Assembly: GCA_900555465.1 (NCBI GenBank)
Contig: USLE01000104.1
Location: forward strand, 1 to 5,623
Reading direction: 5' to 3'
Source: an uncultured Butyricicoccus sp.
GTDB lineage: Bacteria > Bacillota > Clostridia > Oscillospirales > Butyricicoccaceae
DNA: 5,623 bases
Both the position numbers and the translations under genes were made by a program. Position 1 is the stretch's first letter; every line of letters starts with the position of its first letter. This document shows, piece after piece, positions 1-5,623 of the stretch. Below the pieces are notes generated by a model, which saw only the letters and a list, made by a program, of their open reading frames with translations, searched no databases and was not told where the DNA came from.

Positions 1-192
1 TATGTATTCGGCGGGGGCGCGGAGGTGCTGGACTGCCTGAAAAACGGCGAAATTACCCTTGTCGTGCAGTTTGACAATCTGGCGCTGGCGCATGAAACCG
101 CGCACACAGCCCTGCAGCTGCTCGAAGACCCGGAAACGCCGCTGCAGCGCGAGGCACGGTTTTCGGTGCTGACAGAGGAGGCGGTTGGATGA
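1..192 (+). CDS. C-terminal part of a type-1 periplasmic sugar-binding protein (5' end outside window)
   Basis: Only the last 63 codons are present, open from the first base and ending at TGA 190-192. The visible end runs from FGGGAEVLDCLKNGEI through LVVQFDN to a helix-rich tail (ALAHETAHTALQLLED). This matches the C-terminal pattern of ribose/xylose/LacI-type binding proteins: a Gly turn, a helix ending in a K-N-G-x-I step, a strand of the form 'tvvQ-d', then a helix with 'G/H-x-x-A---l--L'. Proteins of this class bind sugars or related small molecules outside the membrane, either for an ABC importer or as the sensing partner of a LytS-type kinase (as XylFII). The stop codon overlaps the kinase start in an ATGA junction, so the two are co-translated and a sensing role is plausible. 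The N-terminus, signal and ligand pocket are not visible, so the ligand cannot be assigned and a plain transport role remains possible. Confidence 0.78.
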   Translation, partial: YVFGGGAEVLDCLKNGEITLVVQFDNLALAHETAHTALQLLEDPETPLQREARFSVLTEEAVG

Positions 193-1625
193 AACGGACA
201 GCACAGGCCGCAAGCAGTATCCGCGGTATTCTGCGGCGGTCCTATACCGCTGTGATCTGCAGCCTGACGATCCCGCTGGTCATCACGCTGCTGCTTTTGG
301 TGGTCATCGTGAATAAGTATAACGGCGCGGTCGACCGGATCGACTGCGCCGCGCAGGCGCAGAACGTGCTGGAGCAGGAGCTGCCGAGTGAGATCTGGAA
401 CATCATTTCCGGGCGCAAAACCTTTGAGCAGGGGGAGCAGTACGCGATGCTGGACCAGCTCTATGGGTTGATGGATGACCTGACAAAAACGGCATCGGAC
501 GGGCAGCAGAAATATTTGAATGCCGCGGTGCGTGCGCTCGATACGCTCGAGGGATATATCAAAGCGCTGGGGGTGCAGACCGCGCAGGGCGCTGCGGTCA
601 GCTGGAATGAGAGCCTGTATCAGGAGATCACCAGCGTGACCCTGCTGGCGGCGGATATGCTGGATCAGTATTCCGCCGGGGAGATCGAACTGCTGTCCGT
701 GCTCAACCGGCGCATCAATTTCCTGGTCATGCTGCTGGCGGCGGCGGCCGTGCTGACGGTCTGCGGCGTGGTATATGCCTCTGTGCGCACCTACCGGCGG
801 GTCGAGAATGCGATCCGCAAGCCGATCCTGCGCATGGAGAGAATGGCCGCGCGCATCGCCAAAGGCGATATGGAGGTGCGGCTGCAGGCGCCGACGATCG
901 CGGAGCTGTATCCGCTGGCCAACGACCTCAACCGCATGGCAGAACAGCTGGACCGGCTGATCGCAGAACAGATCGAACAGGAAAAAACGCTGAAAAAGGC
1001 CGAGCTGCGCGCCCTGCAGGCGCAGATCGCCCCCCATTTTGTCTATAATACGCTGGAAACCATCGTGTGGCTCGCGGAGGAGGGGAAGACCCGCGAAGTG
1101 GTCGAGGTGACGATGGCGTTTACCGATTTCCTGCGCATCAGCCTGAGCGGCGGGCAGGATTTCATCAGCGTGGCAAAAGAGGAACAGCATGTGCGCAGTT
1201 ATCTGATGATCCAGTCCGTGCGGTATGGGAGCATCATGCGTTTTGAGATCGATATCGATCCGGCGCTGGCGGATAAGCGCATGCTCAAGCTGATGCTGCA
1301 GCCGCTGGTGGAAAACGCGATTTACCACGGGATCAAAAACAAGCGCGGCAGGGGGCTGCTGCGCATCACCGGCCGGCAGGAACAGGACTGGATGGTTTTT
1401 TCTGTTGCGGATAATGGCATCGGCATGACCGAAGAACAACTGGATGCCCTGCGCGCCCGCATCGAGCGAAAAGAGGGCGAGGAGGGCTACGGCCTTCGCA
1501 ATATCACGCAGCGGCTGCGCCTGTACGGCGGACGCGGCTTGGAAATTGAGAGCAAGCTCAACTGCGGCACGACCGTGCGGTTTGCGCTGCCGTGTGCGGC
1601 AGGACAGGAAAGGAAGGAAAACTGA
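189..1625 (+). CDS. Membrane sensor histidine kinase, YesM/LytS type (His_kinase PF06580 family)
   Basis: This 478-residue kinase would autophosphorylate on His and pass phosphate to the regulator encoded immediately downstream. Visible layout: basic N-terminus, membrane segment about 21-42, extracytoplasmic region about 43-176, second membrane segment about 177-199, HAMP linker about 200-258 (P212, E239-L240), coiled coil about 255-280, and the phosphoacceptor box QIAPHFVYN with His283. The ATP-binding domain shows the N box LVENAIYHG (373-381, Asn376), the G1 box DNGIGM (408-413) and the G2 box GYGLRN (433-438), and closes with GTTVRFALP. All catalytic motifs are intact. The 134-residue outer part is rich in helix-forming residues and short for a double Cache domain, which fits sensing through a partner protein. 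The start is set by GAGGAGG (175-181), seven bases before ATG 189, and by the ATGA overlap with the preceding gene. An oddity is Ala281 where the family usually has Asn (QINPHFLYN). Family assignment is very secure; the signal is unknown. Confidence 0.95.
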   Translation: MKRTAQAASSIRGILRRSYTAVICSLTIPLVITLLLLVVIVNKYNGAVDRIDCAAQAQNVLEQELPSEIWNIISGRKTFEQGEQYAMLDQLYGLMDDLTKTASDGQQKYLNAAVRALDTLEGYIKALGVQTAQGAAVSWNESLYQEITSVTLLAADMLDQYSAGEIELLSVLNRRINFLVMLLAAAAVLTVCGVVYASVRTYRRVENAIRKPILRMERMAARIAKGDMEVRLQAPTIAELYPLANDLNRMAEQLDRLIAEQIEQEKTLKKAELRALQAQIAPHFVYNTLETIVWLAEEGKTREVVEVTMAFTDFLRISLSGGQDFISVAKEEQHVRSYLMIQSVRYGSIMRFEIDIDPALADKRMLKLMLQPLVENAIYHGIKNKRGRGLLRITGRQEQDWMVFSVADNGIGMTEEQLDALRARIERKEGEEGYGLRNITQRLRLYGGRGLEIESKLNCGTTVRFALPCAAGQERKEN

Positions 1626-3247
1626 TGTTTCGCGTTTTTGTCGTGGATGACGAAGAGATCATACGCACCGGGATACGAAATACACTGGAGAAAACTGAGG
1701 GACGGTTCCTGTTTACGGGGGAAGCGCCCGATGGCGAGATGGCGCTTCCGGTGCTGCTCGAACTCAAGCCGGACATATTGGTGACCGATGTGCGCATGCC
1801 GTTTATGGACGGGCTGGAGCTGGCTGCGCTGGTGCGCAAATCCATGCCGTGGGTGCGCATTATTTTCCTGAGCGGGCATGACGAATTCGAATACGCGCAG
1901 CGCGCCGTATCCCTGCAGGCGGACGCCTACATCCTCAAGCCGGTGGATTCCCGCAAGCTGATCGAAGTGCTGGACCGGACCGCGGACCGCATCGTGGAGG
2001 AGCAGCGTATGCTGCGCACAGCGGCGCAGTACACCCGGCGGAGCGAGGGTGAACGGGATGTGCTGCGCAGCCACTTTCTGAGCGAGCTTCTGGCAGGCGG
2101 CCTGTCTACCGCACAGGCGATCGACGGCGGGCGCGAGTGGGGCGTGCCGCTGTCCGCGCGGTGCTATGTGGTCTGTCAGGCAGAGTGCAGCACGGACAGC
2201 GCCGGGCGGCAGCAGGTCCGCGCGGTGGTCGACCATCTGCTCGCGGGACAGGAGGATGTGGTCTGGTTTTTTGAAGGCAGCGACCGGCTGGTGTGGATGA
2301 TCCTGGGGGACGAGGAGAGCGGCGCGTGTGACCGCGCGTATGAGATCGCGCAGAGCATCCGGCATGAGCTGAGGCGCGTTGTGGAAATCGACTGCCGCAT
2401 CGGCATCGGCGGCGCGGTGGACCGATTAAGCGGCCTGCCGCAGTCCTGCCAGCAGGCGAGACAGGCGGTGGAATGGCTGCGCAGCCTGCCCGGCGGCATC
2501 GCGGGGCATGGGGATCTGTCTGCACCGCCCGAGGAGGGGCGGCGGTTTGATTTCCGCGCCAACATGCCGCTGGTGGAAAAGCTGCGGCACGCCCGGCTGG
2601 AGGATATCCCGGAGCTGCTCGATATTTACTTCGGCGGGGTGAAAGAGGATGACCTGCAGAGCGTGCTGTACCGCTATTATCTGCTGATGGATCTGGTGGT
2701 AACGGCGGCGCGCTTGGACAACGCGGACCAGGACTGGAAGAAGGACCCGCAGCAGGTGCTGCATGCGGCCGGCTCACGGGAGAGCACACTGCAATATGCG
2801 GAGGATACGCTCAGGCAGGTGATCGGCCGGCGCGCGGTGAACGGGAATGTGCGCTATGCGGCCGAGATCCGGCGGGCGCAGGCCTATATTGCGGCGCATT
2901 ACAGCGAGGAAGGCCTGTCCCTGCATATGGTAGCGGCGGAGGCCGGGTTCAGCCCGAACCATTTCTCCACCGTGTTCTCGCAGGAGACCGGGGAAACCTT
3001 TGTGGAATACCTGACCCGGGTGCGGATCGACGCGGCAAAGGAAAAGCTGCGCAGCGGCAGGGAGCGGATGAGCGATATCGCGTTTGACGTGGGGTACCAC
3101 GACCCCAACTACTTCAGTTACATTTTTAAAAAGCGCACCGGCCTGTCGCCGCGGGATTTCCGCGCGGCCTGCGGAGCGGATAAGGAAAAAATACCGGAAG
3201 AAAACAAAGAAATCAAAGGACACACAGACAGCGGGAAAATTTTATGA
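1625..3247 (+). CDS. Response regulator, YesN type: receiver + GGDEF-like middle domain + AraC HTH
   Basis: This is a 540-residue cytoplasmic transcription regulator paired with the kinase before it. The receiver domain (about 2-120) has acidic residues D8-D9, phosphoacceptor Asp55 in TDVRMPFMDG, Ser83 in the FLSGHDEF segment and Lys105 in ILKP, so it should be phosphorylatable. The middle region (about 175-300) contains IGIGGAV (259-265) followed by a helix SCQQARQAVEW, the pattern of the degenerate GGDEF-like domain seen in YesN/CdaR-type regulators. The C-terminal AraC domain (about 415-513) has both helix-turn-helix units: LSLHMVAAEAGFSPNHFSTVF and then MSDIAFDVGYHDPNYFSYIF followed by KKRTGLSPRDF. 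A Lys/Glu-rich tail (518-540) follows. ATG 1625 is chosen because it starts the receiver exactly, overlaps the kinase stop by one base (TGATG), and has a purine-rich site at 1611-1617; an in-frame ATG at 1592 would add 11 residues not expected in a receiver. Targets probably include the following genes. Confidence 0.95.
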   Translation: MFRVFVVDDEEIIRTGIRNTLEKTEGRFLFTGEAPDGEMALPVLLELKPDILVTDVRMPFMDGLELAALVRKSMPWVRIIFLSGHDEFEYAQRAVSLQADAYILKPVDSRKLIEVLDRTADRIVEEQRMLRTAAQYTRRSEGERDVLRSHFLSELLAGGLSTAQAIDGGREWGVPLSARCYVVCQAECSTDSAGRQQVRAVVDHLLAGQEDVVWFFEGSDRLVWMILGDEESGACDRAYEIAQSIRHELRRVVEIDCRIGIGGAVDRLSGLPQSCQQARQAVEWLRSLPGGIAGHGDLSAPPEEGRRFDFRANMPLVEKLRHARLEDIPELLDIYFGGVKEDDLQSVLYRYYLLMDLVVTAARLDNADQDWKKDPQQVLHAAGSRESTLQYAEDTLRQVIGRRAVNGNVRYAAEIRRAQAYIAAHYSEEGLSLHMVAAEAGFSPNHFSTVFSQETGETFVEYLTRVRIDAAKEKLRSGRERMSDIAFDVGYHDPNYFSYIFKKRTGLSPRDFRAACGADKEKIPEENKEIKGHTDSGKIL

Positions 3248-3270
3248 TAAGTTGCGCGATAGCGGCAGAA

Positions 3271-3304
3271 AGGGGGGCATAGGTATAATGGAAAAGGAAG
3301 GAGG
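3271..3304 (+). promoter_or_regulatory. Two candidate ribosome binding sites deciding the start of the lipoprotein gene
   Basis: AGGGGGG (3271-3277) lies 10 bases before ATG 3288 and supports the longer product. A better match to the anti-Shine-Dalgarno sequence, AAGGAGG (3298-3304), lies inside that longer reading frame and is 22 bases before the second in-frame ATG at 3327, which is too far for normal initiation. The only start-like codon close to it, GTG 3308, is out of frame and meets TAA after five codons. The longer start is therefore kept, though ATG 3327 would give a more typical lipoprotein signal peptide. Confidence 0.45.
3284..3289 (+). promoter_or_regulatory. Possible -10 promoter element (TATAAT) before or at the lipoprotein start
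   Basis: A perfect TATAAT hexamer sits here, in a region richer in A/T than the surrounding genes. No TTGACA-like hexamer is present at 16-18 bases upstream, and there is no extended TG motif; the nearest TTG-containing hexamer (TTGCGC, 3252-3257) is 26 bases away. If real, it would need an activator, and it would start transcription near 3295-3297, favouring ATG 3327. The last two bases of the hexamer are the first two of ATG 3288, so the match may be chance. Confidence 0.3.
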
Positions 3305-4421
3305 ACTGTGTCTTTTCAGCCATAAAATGAGGAAACGGAAAAAGAAAAAGGGCGTGGCGGCATTGTGCCTGTCCGCCTTGCTGCTTGCGGGCTGCACGGC
3401 GCCGCAGGCGGAGGAGCGCACGCAGACGGCGGCGCTGCCGCCTGCCGCGCCGCCGGCCGCCGATGCGGGCAGCCTGACGATTTACAGCGCGCTGCCGGAA
3501 GAGGAGCTGTCGGTATACCTGCATGCGTTTACCAAGGACACCGGGATCGACGTGTCGTGTGAGCGGCTGTCCGCGGGCGAGATGATGCGCCGGGCGGAAC
3601 AGGAGCGCGATGCGCCCAGGGTTTCGGTTTTGCTGGGCGGCCCGTCGGACTACTACGAAAATGCGGCCAAAACCGGCCTGATCGAGCCATATCAAAGCGA
3701 AGAGCTGCAAAATGTGCCGGAGGCCTACCGTGATGCAGATGGCTACTGGAACCCGATCTACATCGGTGTGATCAGCTTTGCCTGTGATGAGGAGTGGTTC
3801 GGGCAGCGCGGGCTCGCCTATCCGGACAGCTGGGACGACCTGCTTGACACCGCACTGGAGGGGCAGGTGGTCATGGCGTCGCCGCAGAGCTCGGGCACCT
3901 CGTATACCGTGCTCGCGTCGCTGATGCAGAAGCTGGGCGAGCAGGACGCATGGGCATACTTTGAAGCGCTCGACCGCAACATCGCCTTTTACACCGCCAG
4001 CGGCCTGGGGCCGGCGGAGGCGGTCAAGGACGGCGAGGCGGCGGTCGGCATTGTTTTTTCGCATGACGGGAGACGGCTCTCGCTGGATGGGTATCCGGTC
4101 GAGCTGCGGTATCCGGCGGACGGCACGCCGGCCGAGATCGGCGCCTGTGCGCTGGTGTGCGGCGGCCCTGCCGGCGAGCGGGAAAACGCAGAGCGGTTTA
4201 TCGACTGGTTCCTGTCGCGCCGCGGTCAGGAGTGCTTCATCGAAGCGAAAAGCTGCCGCCTGCCGGTCAACGCGACCGCGCGCACCGTGGACGGGCTGCC
4301 CGAGCTTTCGTCCCTCAATCTGATCGAATCCGATTCCTCCTGGGCTGGCATGGTCCAGCAAACACTCAGCCGGCAGTTCTGCGACCGCATCGAGCGGGCA
4401 CAGTCCCCGCAGCGGGACTGA
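3288..4421 (+). CDS. Lipoprotein solute-binding protein, ferric/phosphosugar (AfuA-like) class
   Basis: Predicted to be a 377-residue lipid-anchored extracellular binding protein. From ATG 3288 the N-terminus holds a very basic stretch MRKRKKKK (14-21), a hydrophobic core and the lipobox LLAGC with Cys36, then an Ala/Pro-rich linker (about 37-61). The binding domain begins with LTIYSALPEEE, typical of the ABC-type iron/phosphosugar/aminoethylphosphonate binding proteins, and continues with WNPIYIG (about 154-160), YPDSWDDL (about 178-185), ASPQSSGTSY (197-206) and GIVFSHDG (254-261), all in the order expected for this family. Length is normal. It follows the regulator gene after 40 bases. AfuA and HptA of this class handle hexose phosphates, and HptA works with a kinase-regulator pair like the one upstream, so a sensing partner is a reasonable inference; no permease or ATPase gene is seen here. 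Iron, phosphonate or thiamine-type ligands remain possible. The mature part has seven Cys beyond the lipidated one. A start at ATG 3327 (364 residues) is the main alternative. Confidence 0.88.
   Translation: MEKEGGLCLFSHKMRKRKKKKGVAALCLSALLLAGCTAPQAEERTQTAALPPAAPPAADAGSLTIYSALPEEELSVYLHAFTKDTGIDVSCERLSAGEMMRRAEQERDAPRVSVLLGGPSDYYENAAKTGLIEPYQSEELQNVPEAYRDADGYWNPIYIGVISFACDEEWFGQRGLAYPDSWDDLLDTALEGQVVMASPQSSGTSYTVLASLMQKLGEQDAWAYFEALDRNIAFYTASGLGPAEAVKDGEAAVGIVFSHDGRRLSLDGYPVELRYPADGTPAEIGACALVCGGPAGERENAERFIDWFLSRRGQECFIEAKSCRLPVNATARTVDGLPELSSLNLIESDSSWAGMVQQTLSRQFCDRIERAQSPQRD
4401..4420 (+). other. Perfect inverted repeat (RNA hairpin) at the end of the lipoprotein gene
   Basis: CAGTCCC (4401-4407) and GGGACTG (4414-4420) are exact reverse complements around a six-base loop CGCAGC, ending one base before the end of the lipoprotein stop codon. 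No run of T follows, so it does not look like an intrinsic terminator. It could slow 3' decay or set relative expression of the lipoprotein and the phosphoesterase, or be chance in GC-rich coding sequence. Confidence 0.4.
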
Positions 4422-4463
4422 CGGGCGCTCCCTGACGGCTGGTGGGAAAAGGAGAGAGAAGCG

Positions 4464-5623
4464 ATGAAAATGAGACTGTTTCGTAGAAAACGGATCTACA
4501 GCCTGCTTTTGGCTGTGGTAATGCTGCTGGCGATGCTGCCGGCACAGGCGTTTGCAGTCAATGAGCAGAACGGTCCGTCGTCTTTTTTGGCGGGCCCCTA
4601 TCTGCTGGCGCCCAAGACCGACGGCATGGTGGTCGTATGGGAGCTGGATGAGCCGATGAAATCCACCTTCGAGTACGGTACGTCTGCCGATACGATGCAG
4701 ACAATGGACGTGCCGGTCGAGGAGGGCGAGGTGTTCCAGGGCGAGGCGATGCACATGTACCGCGCGCGCCTGACGGGCCTGACGCCGGATACGCGCTACA
4801 CCTACAAAGTGACGGCGGAGAACGGGCAGTCGGTCGAGGGCTCGTTCCGCACCCTGCCGGAAAATGCGGAGGAGATCCGGTTTGCGGTCGTCAGCGACAC
4901 CCACCGCTTTGAGACCGCCGAGCAGATCTCCGAAGCGATCAAGAGCTTTGATCCGCACTTTATCCTCAATACCGGCGATACGGTGGAAGGCACCGGCAGC
5001 CAGAAGGACCAGTTTGCCTACTGGTTCCGCAACGCGGGCGATTTCCTGCACAATGTGCCGGTCATCTACAACAGCGGTAACCACGACTACGGCGTGTATT
5101 TTGACGAGTATATCTCCAAGACCCAGAAGGAGCAGTACCACTCGAATGAGAACGGCCGCAATGTTTCCTTCAACGTGGGCGGCCTGCATATCACTATGGT
5201 GGACAGCAACCCGTGGGCGCTGTTCGAGCTCAATTCGTCTTCGGGCGGCGAGGTGGACCCCGCGACCCGCAAGCTCGTTGACGATTCGCTGAACTGGATC
5301 AAGGACGATCTGGCGTCGCCCGAGGCGAAAAATGCGGATTTCCGCATCCTGACCATGCACCATCCGTATGAGGACGATCTGACCCGCAAGTATATCCCGG
5401 AGATCGCAGAGGCGGGCAATGTGAACGTCATGTTCGCGGGCCATACCCATGAGTATTCGCGCGGTGTATCCAGGGACCCGGCGCGCGGGGCAAGGACGAT
5501 GTATATCACGCAGGGCGACGCCCGCATCGGCGACAGCAAGATCGATCTCGGTTCGGACACCAGCCGTCCCAATGAGAACTTCCCGGAGATTCTGGCAACC
5601 GGCAAGGGCGATATGATCGAGTG
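4464..5623 (+). CDS. Secreted metallophosphoesterase with purple-acid-phosphatase-type N-terminal domain (3' end outside window)
   Basis: The frame stays open for 386 codons to the window edge. ATG 4464 is preceded by AAGGAG (4449-4454) at nine bases. The N-terminus is a clear signal peptide: basic MKMRLFRRKR, a hydrophobic core, and a likely cleavage after Ala-Phe-Ala (29-31). Residues about 42-131 form a fibronectin-III-like domain of the purple acid phosphatase type (GPYLLAP at the start, LTGLTPDTRYTYKV near the end, then SFRTLP). The calcineurin-like catalytic core carries the metal and catalytic motifs SDTH (Asp145, His147), NTGDTVEG (Asp172), GNHD (Asn206, His207), MHHP (His299-His300) and GHTH (His327, His329), so it should be active on phosphoesters outside the cell. 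The metal site is of the D-x-H type and lacks the Tyr of true purple acid phosphatases (Glu175 in its place). Its position after the binding-protein and two-component genes suggests shared function. Substrate is unknown, and a C-terminal anchor or additional domains may lie beyond the window. Confidence 0.92.
   Translation, partial: MKMRLFRRKRIYSLLLAVVMLLAMLPAQAFAVNEQNGPSSFLAGPYLLAPKTDGMVVVWELDEPMKSTFEYGTSADTMQTMDVPVEEGEVFQGEAMHMYRARLTGLTPDTRYTYKVTAENGQSVEGSFRTLPENAEEIRFAVVSDTHRFETAEQISEAIKSFDPHFILNTGDTVEGTGSQKDQFAYWFRNAGDFLHNVPVIYNSGNHDYGVYFDEYISKTQKEQYHSNENGRNVSFNVGGLHITMVDSNPWALFELNSSSGGEVDPATRKLVDDSLNWIKDDLASPEAKNADFRILTMHHPYEDDLTRKYIPEIAEAGNVNVMFAGHTHEYSRGVSRDPARGARTMYITQGDARIGDSKIDLGSDTSRPNENFPEILATGKGDMIE

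Noticed and set aside
1592..1624. Earlier in-frame ATG (1592) for the response regulator
   Set aside because: It would add 11 residues before a receiver domain that normally begins right at M-x-R-V-x-V-V-D-D, and ATG 1625 has a better-placed binding site and a one-base overlap with the kinase stop.
1487..2365. A 292-codon minus-strand open frame across the kinase-regulator junction
   Set aside because: It lies opposite conserved motifs of the ATP-binding and receiver domains and shows no domain or signal of its own; it is a shadow of the real genes.
3123..3132. TTTTTAAAAA palindrome resembling a terminator or AT-rich operator
   Set aside because: It encodes the conserved Phe-Lys-Lys of the second AraC helix-turn-helix unit, has no GC stem, and is explained by codon choice.
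3243..3248. TATGAT as another possible -10 element overlapping the regulator's stop codon
   Set aside because: No -35-like hexamer at a suitable distance, and the match is weaker than the TATAAT at 3284-3289.
3427..3455. GC hairpin CGGCGGCGC / GCGCCGCCG with an 11-base loop inside the lipoprotein gene
   Set aside because: It encodes the Ala/Pro-rich linker after the lipobox; such low-complexity GCG/GCC/CCG codons readily create inverted repeats, so no regulatory role is needed to explain it.
3213..5450. A 745-codon open frame on the minus strand covering both the lipoprotein and phosphoesterase genes
   Set aside because: It is opposite two genes with clear signal peptides, family motifs and ribosome binding sites. 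Its product is Arg/His/Gln-rich without recognisable domains, as expected of the complement of GC-rich coding sequence, and it spans a gene boundary.

Overview
The window is a GC-rich, densely packed, single-strand (+) gene cluster. Its YesM/LytS-type kinase, YesN-type AraC regulator, lipobox lipoprotein, strong purine-rich ribosome binding sites and a secretion signal ending in Ala-Phe-Ala suggest a high-GC member of the Clostridia (Bacillota), probably an Oscillospiraceae-like gut anaerobe. The taxonomy is inferred from gene style only.

Layout: (1) 1-192, the last 63 codons of a type-1 periplasmic binding protein of the sugar-binding (ribose/xylose-like) class; (2) 189-1625, a membrane sensor histidine kinase; (3) 1625-3247, a response regulator with a C-terminal AraC DNA-binding domain; (4) 3288-4421, a lipoprotein solute-binding protein of the ferric/phosphosugar (AfuA-like) class; (5) 4464 to the window end, a secreted metallophosphoesterase with a purple-acid-phosphatase-type N-terminal domain, cut by the window edge. 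The first three genes overlap by 4 and 1 bases, so they are almost certainly translationally coupled. The last two follow gaps of 40 and 42 bases. No stretch above 300 bases lacks a gene, and I saw no RNA gene, CRISPR array, insertion sequence or attachment site.

How it may work: the kinase has a short extracytoplasmic part that looks helical rather than a ligand-binding Cache domain. Known three-component systems of this type (XylFII-LytS-YesN for xylose in Clostridium; HptA-HptS-HptR for hexose phosphate in Staphylococcus) sense their ligand through a solute-binding protein docked on the kinase. This locus carries one candidate partner of each class, a sugar-type protein upstream and an AfuA-like lipoprotein downstream, with no ABC permease or ATPase visible. 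The secreted phosphoesterase next door makes a phosphorylated ligand (sugar phosphate or another phosphoester) an attractive but unproven hypothesis. The most interesting points are this double-binding-protein arrangement, the hybrid phosphoesterase, and a possible activator-dependent promoter with an ambiguous start codon in front of the lipoprotein gene.
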